Positions 24,482 to 33,058 of a DNA stretch of 56,631 nucleotides are shown here, one piece after another. Made by a program: the position numbers and the translations under genes. The notes below the pieces were generated by a model, which saw only the letters and a program-made list of their open reading frames with translations, did not search any database and was not told the origin of the DNA. Source of the stretch: Archangium sp. (GTDB lineage Bacteria > Myxococcota > Myxococcia > Myxococcales > Myxococcaceae); NCBI GenBank assembly GCA_030681645.1, contig JAUXRX010000058.1:1-56631 (forward strand), given 5' to 3'. Position 1 is the first letter of the stretch, and the number at the start of each line of letters is the position of its first letter.

Positions 24482-25810
24482 ATGGCAGACCCGCTCGCTT
24501 GGCACCGGCTGCAGTTCGCCTTCACCATCGTCTACCACTACCTCTTCCCCCAGCTCACCATGGGGCTGGCGCTGGTGATCGTGATCCTGAAAGGGCTGGC
24601 GCTGCGCCCGGGCGGCGAGGCGTACGCAAGCGCGGCGCGCTTCTGGGTGCGCATCTTCGGGCTCAACTTCGCGGTGGGCGTGGTCACCGGCATCCCCATG
24701 GAGTTCCAGTTCGGCACCAACTGGGCGCGCTTCACCGCCGTCACCGGCGGGGTGGTGGGGCAGACCCTCGCGCTCGAGGGCATGTTCGCCTTCTTCCTCG
24801 AGTCGTCCTTCCTCGCGATGCTGGTGTGGGGCGAGAAGACCCTGGGCCCCAGGAAACACTTCGCCGCGGCGGTGGCGCTCTTCATCGGCAGCTGGCTGTC
24901 GGGCGTGTTCATCATCACCACCAACGCGTTCATGCAGCACCCGGTCGGCTACACCCGCGGGGCCGACGGCGTGTTCGCGCTCGCCGACTTCTGGACCTAC
25001 GTGCTCAACCCCTGGGCGCTGGCGCAGTACGCACACAACCAGATGGCCTCGCTGGTGACCGCGTCCTTCGTGGTGTCGGCGGTGGGCGCGTTCTGGATGC
25101 TGCGGGGCACCCACCTCGAGCAGGCGCGCCTCAACCTGAAGGTGGGCACGCTCACCGGGCTCATCGCCTCGGTGCTGGTCGCCTTTCCCACGGGTGACCT
25201 GCAGGCGAAGCTGGTGGCCAACCACCAACCCGCGGCGCTCGCCGCGATGGAAGGCCGCTTCGAGTCAGGCCCGCGCGCGTCGATTCACCTCATCGGCCAA
25301 CCCAACGTGGCCCAGCGCCGGCTGGACAACCCCGTGGGCGTGCCGCTGGTGCTGTCCTTCCTCGCGTTCGGCCGCTTCAACGCCGAGGTGCAGGGCCTCA
25401 ACGACTTTCCCGAGCGCGACTGGCCCGACAACGTCGAGCTGCTCTACTACTCGTTCCACGTGATGGTCGGGCTGGGCACGATGTTCATCGGGCTCATGGC
25501 GCTGGCGGCGCTCTTCCGGTGGCGAGGCTGGCTGGAGAAGGCGCGGCCGTTGTTGTGGGCGCTCATGCTGGCCTTCCCCTTCCCGTACATCGCCAACACC
25601 GCCGGGTGGATGACGGCCGAGCTGGGCCGGCAGCCGTGGCTCGTCTACGGGTTGTTGCGCACCGCCGACGGCGCCAGCCCCACCGTGCACGCCGGCAGCA
25701 CCTTGTTCACCCTCATCGGCTTCGCAGGGCTGTACCTCGTGCTCGGGCTCGCGTTTCTCTTCCTCGTGGGGCGCGAGGTGCTGCACGGCCCCGAGGGACA
25801 CCATGAGTGA
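24482..25810 (+). CDS. cydA: Cytochrome bd-type quinol oxidase subunit I
   Basis: A 442-residue integral membrane protein. ATG 24482 is preferred over ATG 24467 because AAGAAGGA lies about five bases before it and the protein then begins close to known CydA N termini (WHRLQFAFTIVYHYLF). The haem-ligand His in YHYLF, the conserved FQFGTNW, GWMTAELGRQPW and about nine TM helices are visible. The loop between TM6 and TM7 is short, as in the cyanide-insensitive (CIO) branch. With subunit II it oxidises quinol and reduces O2 to water at high affinity, aiding growth at low oxygen. It is separated from cydB by a repeat-bearing 125-bp gap. Confidence 0.92.
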   Translation: MADPLAWHRLQFAFTIVYHYLFPQLTMGLALVIVILKGLALRPGGEAYASAARFWVRIFGLNFAVGVVTGIPMEFQFGTNWARFTAVTGGVVGQTLALEGMFAFFLESSFLAMLVWGEKTLGPRKHFAAAVALFIGSWLSGVFIITTNAFMQHPVGYTRGADGVFALADFWTYVLNPWALAQYAHNQMASLVTASFVVSAVGAFWMLRGTHLEQARLNLKVGTLTGLIASVLVAFPTGDLQAKLVANHQPAALAAMEGRFESGPRASIHLIGQPNVAQRRLDNPVGVPLVLSFLAFGRFNAEVQGLNDFPERDWPDNVELLYYSFHVMVGLGTMFIGLMALAALFRWRGWLEKARPLLWALMLAFPFPYIANTAGWMTAELGRQPWLVYGLLRTADGASPTVHAGSTLFTLIGFAGLYLVLGLAFLFLVGREVLHGPEGHHE

Positions 25811-25833
25811 AGCCATCAGGACCCGAAGCCGCG

Positions 25834-25897
25834 CCGTTCACCCCGAGCGAAGTCGAGGGGGCGCACCATGGCCCTCGACTTCGCTCGGGCTGAACGG
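25834..25897. repeat. Inverted pair of a 26-bp interspersed repeat (hairpin between cydA and cydB)
   Basis: The arms 25834-25859 and 25872-25897 are complementary at 25 of 26 positions with a 12-nt loop; the core is CCGAGCGAAGTCGAGGG against its complement. The same 26-bp unit occurs singly at 32284-32309. In the cyd transcript it would form a long hairpin, which could lower cydB expression or stabilise cydA mRNA. Confidence 0.9.
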
Positions 25898-25935
25898 GGT
25901 CCAAGTTCGAGTTCGACCTTCGAGGAGGTGCGCAG

Positions 25936-26973
25936 ATGCCTGAGCTCACCACCATCTGGTTCTGGCTGATCGCGCTCATGTTCGCCGCGTGGGCGGTGCT
26001 CGACGGCTTCGACTTCGGCGCGGGCGTGCTGCACCGCCTGGTCGCGCGCACCGACACGGAGCGCCGCGAGGTGCTCGCCGCCATCGGCCCGGTGTGGGAC
26101 GGCAACGAGGTCTGGTTGATCGCCGCGGGCGGCTCGCTGTTCCTCGCCTTTCCCCGCCTGCTCGCGGCGGGCTTCTCGGGCTTCTACCTGCCGGTGATCT
26201 TCGTGGTGTGGGGCCTCATTCTCCGCGGCCTCTCCATCGAGCTGCGCAGCCACCTCGCCAGCCCGCTGTGGCGCAGCTTCTTCGACCTGACCTTCACGCT
26301 CTCGTCGGTGGTGGTGCCGCTGCTGATGGGCGCGCTCCTGGGCAACGTCGTGCGCGGCGTGCCGCTGAACGAGCAGGGGTACTTCGAGCTCGCGCTCTTC
26401 CCTGCCGAGGGCGAACACGGCGTGCTCGACGGCTACTCGCTGCTGTGTGGCCTGCTGGTGCTGGTGACGCTCACTGCCCACGGCGCGAACTGGCTGTCGT
26501 GGAAGACCGGCGGCGTGGTGCTCGAGCGGGTGCGCGCGCTGCGGGTGCGCCTGTGGCTGGCCACGGCGGTGCTCTGGCTGGCCGCGGTGCTCGCCACCTC
26601 GCGCGTCGCGCCCGAGGTGATGGGCGCGTTCACCGCTCGCCCCCTCGCCTGGGCCGGCCTGCTGCTTTGCCTCGGCGGGCTCACCACCCTCTTCGTGAAG
26701 CGCGCCAGCGACCGCGCCCCCTTCTTCGGCGGCGCCGCGTTCATCACGGGCTGCCTGGTGATGACCGTGGCCTGCCTCTTTCCCGTGGTGCTGCGGGCGC
26801 ACACGCCGGCGCTCTCGCTCACCGTGACCAGCGCCGCTTCCGGGCCGATCGCCTTGAGGGCAGGGCTCTTCTGGTGGGGTCCGGGCGTGTTCCTCGCGGC
26901 CGGCTACCTCTGGTGGGTGCTGCGCCACTTCCGCGGGAAGGTGACCGCCGCGCGCGATGGCGAGGGCTACTGA
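25936..26973 (+). CDS. cydB: Cytochrome bd-type quinol oxidase subunit II
   Basis: A 345-residue membrane protein with GAGGAGG at a good distance before ATG 25936. Typical CydB features: WAVLDGFDFGAG near the N terminus, GPVWDGNEVWLIAAGG near 50-65, and FFDLTFTLSS. About eight TM helices. It pairs with CydA in the inner membrane. Confidence 0.92.
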   Translation: MPELTTIWFWLIALMFAAWAVLDGFDFGAGVLHRLVARTDTERREVLAAIGPVWDGNEVWLIAAGGSLFLAFPRLLAAGFSGFYLPVIFVVWGLILRGLSIELRSHLASPLWRSFFDLTFTLSSVVVPLLMGALLGNVVRGVPLNEQGYFELALFPAEGEHGVLDGYSLLCGLLVLVTLTAHGANWLSWKTGGVVLERVRALRVRLWLATAVLWLAAVLATSRVAPEVMGAFTARPLAWAGLLLCLGGLTTLFVKRASDRAPFFGGAAFITGCLVMTVACLFPVVLRAHTPALSLTVTSAASGPIALRAGLFWWGPGVFLAAGYLWWVLRHFRGKVTAARDGEGY

Positions 26974-27050
26974 CGCCGCAAGCGCGCCACCGGCCCGTTC
27001 GGCAGGACGGCCGACCTGCTACCAGGTGCTCGATTCAACTGAGCTTCGGG

Positions 27051-29207
27051 TCAGCGGGCCGCCGCGGCCGTCTTCGTGACCGGCGTGAAGTTCGAGATGA
27101 AGGCCTTCAGCTGCTCGAAGGGCAGCGGCGGCGAGAAGAAGTAGCCCTGCACGCTGTCGCAGTCGGCGCGGCGCACGAAGTCGAGCTCCTCGGCGGTCTC
27201 CACGCCCTCGGCGGTGGTGGTCATCTTGAGGCGGTGTGCGAGCACCACGCTGCTCTCCACCACCGCGCGCGCCGCCTCTTCGCGGCAGCCCTCGCGCACG
27301 AACTGGCGATCGATCTTCAGCTCGGAGAACGGGATGTCGGCGATGCGCTGGTGCGTCGAGCGCCCGGTGCCGAAGTCGTCGATCGCCAGGCAGAACCCGC
27401 GCAGCTGCAGCCGGGCCAACATCTCGATGATCCGCCGGGGGTCCCCCTCGACGTCGCTCTCGGTGAGCTCGAACATGAGCCGGTCGGGGCTGATGTGCCG
27501 CGCCTGGATCACCTTCATCAGCCGGCCGATCGCCTGGTCGTCACACGCCGTCGAGGCCTCGAGGTTCACCGCCACCGAGAGCTGGGGGAACTCGGTGAGC
27601 ACCTCGGTGGAGTGCTCGACCCCGGTGAGCAGGAGATCGTCCATCAGCCCCACGCGCGCGGCCATGGGCAGGAACGCCGCCGGTGAGATGACGCCGAACT
27701 CGGGGTGAATCCACCGCGCCAGCGCCTCGACACCCACGACGTGGCCGGTGCGGAGCGAGACCTTCGGCTGGTAGTACGGCCGCACCCCACCGTCGTGGAT
27801 GGCGAGGCGCAGGTCCTGCTCCGTCCACCTCGGGGCACGCAGCACGCTCGACGGCGCGGCCCGGCTGCGGCTCTTGCGCAGACCGTCCTGCACCCGGCCC
27901 AGGGCAGACGCGAGCTGGCCGATCGACGCGGGCTTGGCCAGCGAGGCCATCACCTGCAGCCCCAGCGATCTCGCCAGTCGCTCCACGCTCTGGCGCAGCC
28001 GCACCTCGGCCACGCTCACCACGATGACGGCGCCCCGGTACTGCGCCTCGGCGAGCCGGCGGATGAAGGTGACGCCGTCCACCTGCGGCATGCGCAGATC
28101 GCAGATGATCGCGTCGAGCGGCTCGGCCTCGGTGAAGCGGGCGAGGGCTCCGAGCGCTTCTTCGGCCGACGCGCACACCACCACCTGCTTCGAGGTGAGG
28201 TGACCGAGCATCACCGCGAGCGCGGAGCGGACGAAGGGATCGTCGTCGACCACCAGCAGGTTGAGCGCGGTGGCCGCGGCCGGTTCGGGCACCTGCGCAG
28301 CCTCGGGCACGATCGCGCGCGCGAGGCGCTTCTCCAGCCAGACCACTTCCTTGTGAATGGCCGCGACGAGCGGCGCGAGCTCGGAGCTGTGCGGCTCTGC
28401 GAGCTGATTCTCGAGGCGCGCACACAGCTCGGCGAGCACGTCTGCGCCCACCATCGCCGAGGCGCCCTTGAGGGAGTGCGCGACCACGGCGTCGGCGCCG
28501 ACCGGCTGCGTGGCGCTCAGGCTCTGGCTCATGCGCTGGGCCGTCTCGAGGAAGGACGTGCGCAGCCGGCGAATGCCCTCGTCGGGCAGCCCGCCCATGA
28601 GCCGCGAGAGCCTCCCTTCGTCGAAGCGCGAGTTGTCTTCCTGGAAGCCCGACGCCGACGAGGAGAAGGGCATCGCCTCTTCGCGAGGCGCGTCGAACAT
28701 GAGCTCGACCCGCGACTCTCCGGCGGGCCGGTCGGCCAGCTGCCACGAGAGCCGCTCTGCCAGGGCGCCGATGAGCGACATGCGCGGGTCTGAAACCAGC
28801 CTCGCCGCCGCGATGCTCACCCCGAGCTGCCCCCGCGACGAGCGGCACGCCAGCGTGAGCGTGTCGCCCGGCGTGCACTGCTCGAGCACGACGCCCAGCA
28901 GCAGCAACAGCAGGTGCTGGGCGCGCTCGCGATCGGCGAACACCACCGGCTCGTGCAGGCAGTGGCGCTCGAGGGCGATCTTCACCGCCTGCTCTTCCAG
29001 GAGCGGGGCGAGGTGCTCGATGGTCTCCGCGACCAGGGCCTCGAGGTGCAGGGGCGCCTGCTGCGGCAGCGGGGCCGCGGTGGCGACGTCTTCGATGAGG
29101 CGGTTCAACGCCCGAAGCGTGGCGAGGTGCGCGCGCGCGACCTCGCCTCGCGAAGTCGAGATGAGCTGGGTGACGCGCCGGAGTTCGGCGAAGAGCGCTG
29201 CGAGCAT
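27051..29207 (-). CDS. Hybrid signalling protein: degenerate kinase core, HPt, receiver, EAL phosphodiesterase
   Basis: A 718-residue cytoplasmic protein; ATG 29207 has GGGGAG upstream. Residues ~20-172 resemble a histidine-kinase dimer plus ATPase core, but the N-box Asn is missing (LLLGVVLEQCTPGD), so ATP binding is unlikely. HPt follows with H244 (AHSLKGASAM), then a receiver domain (DDD at 321-323, D370, K425), then EAL from about 478. EAL residues are kept: EAL 494-496, VNLEAS, FELTESD, IDDFGTG, LKIDRQF, AEGVET, QGYFF. This predicts cyclic-di-GMP hydrolysis controlled by phosphorelay from another kinase. It converges with cydB. Confidence 0.85.
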   Translation of the reverse strand: MLAALFAELRRVTQLISTSRGEVARAHLATLRALNRLIEDVATAAPLPQQAPLHLEALVAETIEHLAPLLEEQAVKIALERHCLHEPVVFADRERAQHLLLLLLGVVLEQCTPGDTLTLACRSSRGQLGVSIAAARLVSDPRMSLIGALAERLSWQLADRPAGESRVELMFDAPREEAMPFSSSASGFQEDNSRFDEGRLSRLMGGLPDEGIRRLRTSFLETAQRMSQSLSATQPVGADAVVAHSLKGASAMVGADVLAELCARLENQLAEPHSSELAPLVAAIHKEVVWLEKRLARAIVPEAAQVPEPAAATALNLLVVDDDPFVRSALAVMLGHLTSKQVVVCASAEEALGALARFTEAEPLDAIICDLRMPQVDGVTFIRRLAEAQYRGAVIVVSVAEVRLRQSVERLARSLGLQVMASLAKPASIGQLASALGRVQDGLRKSRSRAAPSSVLRAPRWTEQDLRLAIHDGGVRPYYQPKVSLRTGHVVGVEALARWIHPEFGVISPAAFLPMAARVGLMDDLLLTGVEHSTEVLTEFPQLSVAVNLEASTACDDQAIGRLMKVIQARHISPDRLMFELTESDVEGDPRRIIEMLARLQLRGFCLAIDDFGTGRSTHQRIADIPFSELKIDRQFVREGCREEAARAVVESSVVLAHRLKMTTTAEGVETAEELDFVRRADCDSVQGYFFSPPLPFEQLKAFISNFTPVTKTAAAAR

Positions 29208-29338
29208 GTGCTCCCCTCTGCAAGGCGGCTGACGGGTGTTAGCACGATCGGGAACGCGCTCGCGCCGTGCGACAAGTGCGCAGGTTGGACGCCGATGTGA
29301 GCGGTTCCCTTCGCGGCACACCCCCCTGCGCGGTTCTG

Positions 29339-30394
29339 CTACCGCAGCTCGAGCAGGTCGGCCGCCGCGCCCACCGTCGCCCCGATGACCTGCGCGGCGA
29401 ACGCGTGATCGAGATCGCCCACCGCGTCCGGCCCCGCGCTGCAGTGGTAGTTCGGGTTCCTGAAGTTGGCAGTGTCTCCGATCATCAGCGACGCGTAGTT
29501 CTGCTGCCAGAAGGCCGCGTGATCGGAGCGCCGCAGCTGCGAGAGCTGCGGTGAGCCCTTCTGGGCCGAGGTCAGCTCCATCACCACGGTGTCCAGCGAC
29601 AGCGCCTGCGCGTGGACCCCGAAGCGGGTGAGCGCCTGGTGCGCGAGGTCGTCACCGATGAGTGCGATGAAGTCGCCGCGGTCCTGGTCGGCGTGGATCG
29701 CCGCGACCTGGCCGGGGAAGATCACCTCGAGGCCGGCGGGCAGGGTCTGCGTGCCTGCGTCGGTGCTGCGGTAGCCAATCATCTCGTAGACGAACGCGGA
29801 CGTGATGAGCTCCGCCCGTTGGCGGGCAGCGGCGGCGTACGCGATCGAGCCGAGCAGCCCGCGCTCCTCTTCGTCCCAGCAGGCGACGACCAGGCTGCGG
29901 CGGTACTGGCCCTGGGCGAGCACGCGCGCGGTCTCCAGTGCGCCGGCGACGCCCGAGGCGTTGTCGTCTGCGCCGGGACAGTTCGGGGTGGAGTCGTAGT
30001 GGGCCGAGACCAGCACCCGTTCAGCCGGGAGCCCGGTGCCGGCGAGCACGCCCACCACGTTGACGCCGGTGGCGTAGGCCTGGCGCTCGACGGTGAAGCC
30101 CAGCGAGGTGAGCCGCTGCGCGCACAGGTCCTGCACCTCCTGCCAGTGCGCGCTGCCGGGCGTGCGCACGCCGGTGACCGTCACCAGGTCCTGCCGGTAG
30201 CGCGCCTGGTCGACGCAGGCCAACAGGCCCGCCACCGACGAGCCATCGCAGCCCGCGTCGACGCCTGCGTCCGAGCCCGCGTCGACAGGGCCCGCGTCGG
30301 GCAGACCGCTGTCCGGGGTACCCGCGTCGGGAGCGGGCAGGGGCGCTGGGCACGCGGTGAAGACGAGGGCGAGGAGGAGTGTGGCGCGGCGCAT
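29339..30394 (-). CDS. M28-family zinc aminopeptidase lipoprotein
   Basis: A 351-residue protein. ATG 30394 begins a lipoprotein signal (lipobox FTAC); an upstream GTG at 30412 is possible. An Asp/Ala/Gly/Pro linker (repeats like DAGTPDSG) follows the Cys. The peptidase core carries M28 zinc ligands: SAHYDS, GADDNASG, and the catalytic and metal Glu pair in CWDEEERGLLGS, then GDLDHAF near the end. M28 enzymes remove N-terminal residues or related groups. It is divergent from the EcsC gene. Confidence 0.83.
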   Translation of the reverse strand: MRRATLLLALVFTACPAPLPAPDAGTPDSGLPDAGPVDAGSDAGVDAGCDGSSVAGLLACVDQARYRQDLVTVTGVRTPGSAHWQEVQDLCAQRLTSLGFTVERQAYATGVNVVGVLAGTGLPAERVLVSAHYDSTPNCPGADDNASGVAGALETARVLAQGQYRRSLVVACWDEEERGLLGSIAYAAAARQRAELITSAFVYEMIGYRSTDAGTQTLPAGLEVIFPGQVAAIHADQDRGDFIALIGDDLAHQALTRFGVHAQALSLDTVVMELTSAQKGSPQLSQLRRSDHAAFWQQNYASLMIGDTANFRNPNYHCSAGPDAVGDLDHAFAAQVIGATVGAAADLLELR

Positions 30395-30470
30395 GGAGCG
30401 GAAACAGAGCACAGGACTGACCTGCCCGGACGGATGGAACTTTTAAGTCCTCTCGCGACATACTCAGCGC

Positions 30471-31094
30471 ATGGGCTTCTTTGATCCACTGCTCGAGCAG
30501 GTGAAGGTCGTCCGTCAGCTCACCCCCACCAACCTCAAGAAGCTGGGGAACACCCAGCTGTCCGAGCTCATCGAGAAGGAAGCGGTGCGCGCGCGGGCGC
30601 GGGTCGACGAGCTGCAGCAGCGCTATCCGTCGGCGGGGCCGCGGGAGCTGAGCCAGCGGCTCATCGACTCGAAGAAGAACGTGGCGTCGATGGTGGGCGG
30701 CATCACCGGCGTGTTCGGCGCGGTCACCGTGCCGATCGACCTGGTGGGCATGGTCTACCTGCAGCTGTCGCTGCTCACCGAGGTGGCGACGGTGTTCAAG
30801 CTGTCGCTCAAGAGCGAGCGCGAGCGGCAGGAGCTGATCGACCTGCTCGGCTACTCGAACGGCATCGGGCCGGTGCAGCGCTCGGGGCCGAAGGTGGTGG
30901 GAAGCCTCGCGGCGTTGCTGCTGGCGCGCGGGGGTCTCAAGGGCCTGTCACGCGCGATGCCGCTCGTGGCGGCGCCGATCTCGGCGTACCTGAACAACCA
31001 GCACATTCAGCAGGTCGGCGAGTCCGCGGTGCGGCACTACGACGGGTGGGTGCACGCGCACGAGAAGTCACAGAAGGCCGCCGGCGGAAGCTGA
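30471..31094 (+). CDS. EcsC-family protein
   Basis: A 207-residue protein resembling the EcsC family (PF12787). It has a helical N terminus, then an amphipathic/hydrophobic region around 78-115 (MVGGITGVFGAVTVPIDLVG) and a second around 140-170. The family is widespread, usually membrane-associated, and has no fixed biochemical role. It is transcribed away from the M28 gene and ends 10 bp before the converging lipoprotein gene. Confidence 0.72.
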   Translation: MGFFDPLLEQVKVVRQLTPTNLKKLGNTQLSELIEKEAVRARARVDELQQRYPSAGPRELSQRLIDSKKNVASMVGGITGVFGAVTVPIDLVGMVYLQLSLLTEVATVFKLSLKSERERQELIDLLGYSNGIGPVQRSGPKVVGSLAALLLARGGLKGLSRAMPLVAAPISAYLNNQHIQQVGESAVRHYDGWVHAHEKSQKAAGGS

Positions 31095-31104
31095 GGGCGA
31101 CGAG

Positions 31105-32334
31105 CTACTTGTTGGCCTTGATGACGAACGCCGCCCGATTACTCGTGGTGATTTGCCGTTCACCCGCAACCCAGTGCGTGTTCGCGTCGAGCGCCCAAAC
31201 GCCAAACGCGGTGAAGTCGATCGGATCCGGCAGCCGGGTGAACGTCGTTCCCGACAGCAACAGCCGGGTGTTCGGCGGCCCGCCCACGAACAAGATGTCC
31301 TGGTTCCCCAGCGGCCACGCATCGGAGAGCCCGTTGCCGCCCGCCGCCGGCTCGTACACCGCCTTCCACGACGCATCCGGCCGGCGCTGCGCGATGCGCG
31401 AGAACGTGCCCATCGCGAACACGCGGTCGTCGCTCTCGACGAAGCGGGTCCACACCAGCGGCGCCACCGCGAACGCCGGCCGAACCAGCTCTTCGGTCAC
31501 CATGCCCGCGCCGTCGCGGTGCCACAGCGACGCACCACCCAGCAACAACGTCCCGTCACTGAGCACGTGACACGACTCGAGCGCGGTCAACGCGGGGGTC
31601 GTCGTGAGCTCGGTCCACGCGTTGTTGGAGTACTCGAAGAGCACGCCGCGCCCGGCCACGTTGTCGTTCCCCACCGCGAAGAGGGCAGGCCCGCGCGTGC
31701 ACAGGCCCTTCATGCGCTTGTTGGGCCGGGGCGGCCCGTCGAAGCTGCCGGTCTGATCACAATTGGCGGAGCAGGTGAGCAGCCGCTCGGGACCAGCCAC
31801 TGCGACCACGCCACCGTCCGTCACCGCGAGATCTTCGAACACCAGGCTCGAGTCGAGGGCGTCATCGAACACCACGGTCCACGTCGAGGTGCCGTTGAAG
31901 AACCACACGTCGCCGAACGGGCCGGTGACCCAGAGGTGCGTCGCGTCGAGGCCGCGGATCGCGTTGTAGTAGTAGGGCCGCTGGCCGGGCGGGATCTGAT
32001 CAGTCAGGGTCCAGCCGTTCGCGGTGCCTGCGGCAGAGCCGTAGTTCGGGAGTGGATCGACTGCGCCGCCGCCGCCGCCGCCGCCGGTGACGCCACCCCC
32101 TCCACCGGTGGAACCTCCCCCGCCACCACCGGTTGCCGCGCCGCCTCCGCCACCGCCCGTGACTGCGCCGCCTCCTGAGCCCCCTCCGGTCTGCGCGGTT
32201 CCACCGCCGCCGCCGGTTCCTGCGTCGCTCTTCGGCGGCGTCAACGGGCCGCAGGCTGCGAGCACCAGCATCAGTGACCAGACCCCTCGACTCCGCTCGG
32301 GGTGAACGGTTGTTGGCTCAGGCATCGGCTTCAT
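31105..32334 (-). CDS. Lipoprotein with Gly-rich linker and propeller-like domain
   Basis: A 409-residue protein. The signal has its lipobox at LAAC (C28). Residues ~9-17 before it (VHPERSRG) are encoded by the 26-bp repeat also present between cydA and cydB. Residues ~40-95 are Gly-rich (TGGGGG-type units). The C-terminal ~310 residues are short Trp/Gly-containing beta blades (LWVTGPFGDVWFFN, GTWTVVF-like), suggesting a beta-propeller. ATG 32334 overlaps the upstream stop codon (ATGA). Probably surface-exposed; ligand unknown. Confidence 0.7.
   Translation of the reverse strand: MKPMPEPTTVHPERSRGVWSLMLVLAACGPLTPPKSDAGTGGGGGTAQTGGGSGGGAVTGGGGGGAATGGGGGGSTGGGGGVTGGGGGGGAVDPLPNYGSAAGTANGWTLTDQIPPGQRPYYYNAIRGLDATHLWVTGPFGDVWFFNGTSTWTVVFDDALDSSLVFEDLAVTDGGVVAVAGPERLLTCSANCDQTGSFDGPPRPNKRMKGLCTRGPALFAVGNDNVAGRGVLFEYSNNAWTELTTTPALTALESCHVLSDGTLLLGGASLWHRDGAGMVTEELVRPAFAVAPLVWTRFVESDDRVFAMGTFSRIAQRRPDASWKAVYEPAAGGNGLSDAWPLGNQDILFVGGPPNTRLLLSGTTFTRLPDPIDFTAFGVWALDANTHWVAGERQITTSNRAAFVIKANK
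32284..32309 (-). repeat. Single copy of the 26-bp interspersed repeat
   Basis: It differs from the better-matching arm at 25834-25859 by one base in 26. It lies in frame within the 5' end of the lipoprotein gene and encodes the residues before the hydrophobic signal core. Confidence 0.85.
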
Positions 32335-32987
32335 CCCTTGCAGTCCGGAGCGACCCTGGCCGTCGCTTCATTCTTCACTCGCGCTTCACTGCCCGGCGCG
32401 CCCCACACCTCATCGAGCACCTCCGCGGCTCCGTGTTGCACGAGGAACTCGGCGGCGAGGTGACGCAGGTACAGATTGTCTGAACCGAGCGCCTTGCGCT
32501 GGGCCCGCCAGAGCTGATCGGCGCCGACCGCGCGCATCCGTTCCTCGCGCCAGTCGAACGACTCGATCAGCGCCGTCTTGAGCGCCTCGTAGCCGGGCGT
32601 GGTCTCGAGCCCGAGCCCGAACGTCGAGTGCGGCAGCGGCCTGGGCTGCAGCGGCGTGCCCGTCATCAGCACCAGCACCTTCACCGTGAGCCGATGATCC
32701 GTCCTTCGCAGGCAGCTGCGCATCACGTCGAACGGCGCCAGCTCCACCGACTCGGGCGCGTCCATCGGCGCGCGCGACGCGAGCATCGCCTTCACCTTCG
32801 GCTGCTTGAGCGCCCGCTGCCAGCGCAGGTCGCTGCGCTCGGTGGTGATCAACGGCAGCTCGAGCTCGACCAGGGCCGCCGCCTCCTGCGACGCGCGATA
32901 GAGGGCAGAGGGGAGCGGCGAACCCCCATCGGATTGGGCCAGCGCGGTGAGCAGGACGAGCGACAGCACACCCTCACTATGCCGCAT
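32331..32987 (-). CDS. Secreted protein of unknown function
   Basis: A 218-residue protein starting at ATG 32987 with a signal-like N terminus (VLSLVLLTALAQSDGG). The mature part is mixed helix and strand, with one Cys in the middle and one near the C terminus. No known motif. It is translationally coupled to the downstream lipoprotein and divergent from the AAA+ ATPase gene (71-bp gap). Confidence 0.6.
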   Translation of the reverse strand: MRHSEGVLSLVLLTALAQSDGGSPLPSALYRASQEAAALVELELPLITTERSDLRWQRALKQPKVKAMLASRAPMDAPESVELAPFDVMRSCLRRTDHRLTVKVLVLMTGTPLQPRPLPHSTFGLGLETTPGYEALKTALIESFDWREERMRAVGADQLWRAQRKALGSDNLYLRHLAAEFLVQHGAAEVLDEVWGAPGSEARVKNEATARVAPDCKG

Positions 32988-33058
32988 TGCAGGTGCACGC
33001 GAATCGCCCGGAATTGTCGAACACCCCACCCGGGACAAAGCGGCTACGCTTCGCGCCC

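Noticed and set aside
25803..25943. Small gene between cydA and cydB (CydX-like)
   Set aside because: Most of it is the translated 26-bp repeats, it has no hydrophobic helix, and it overlaps the cydB start.
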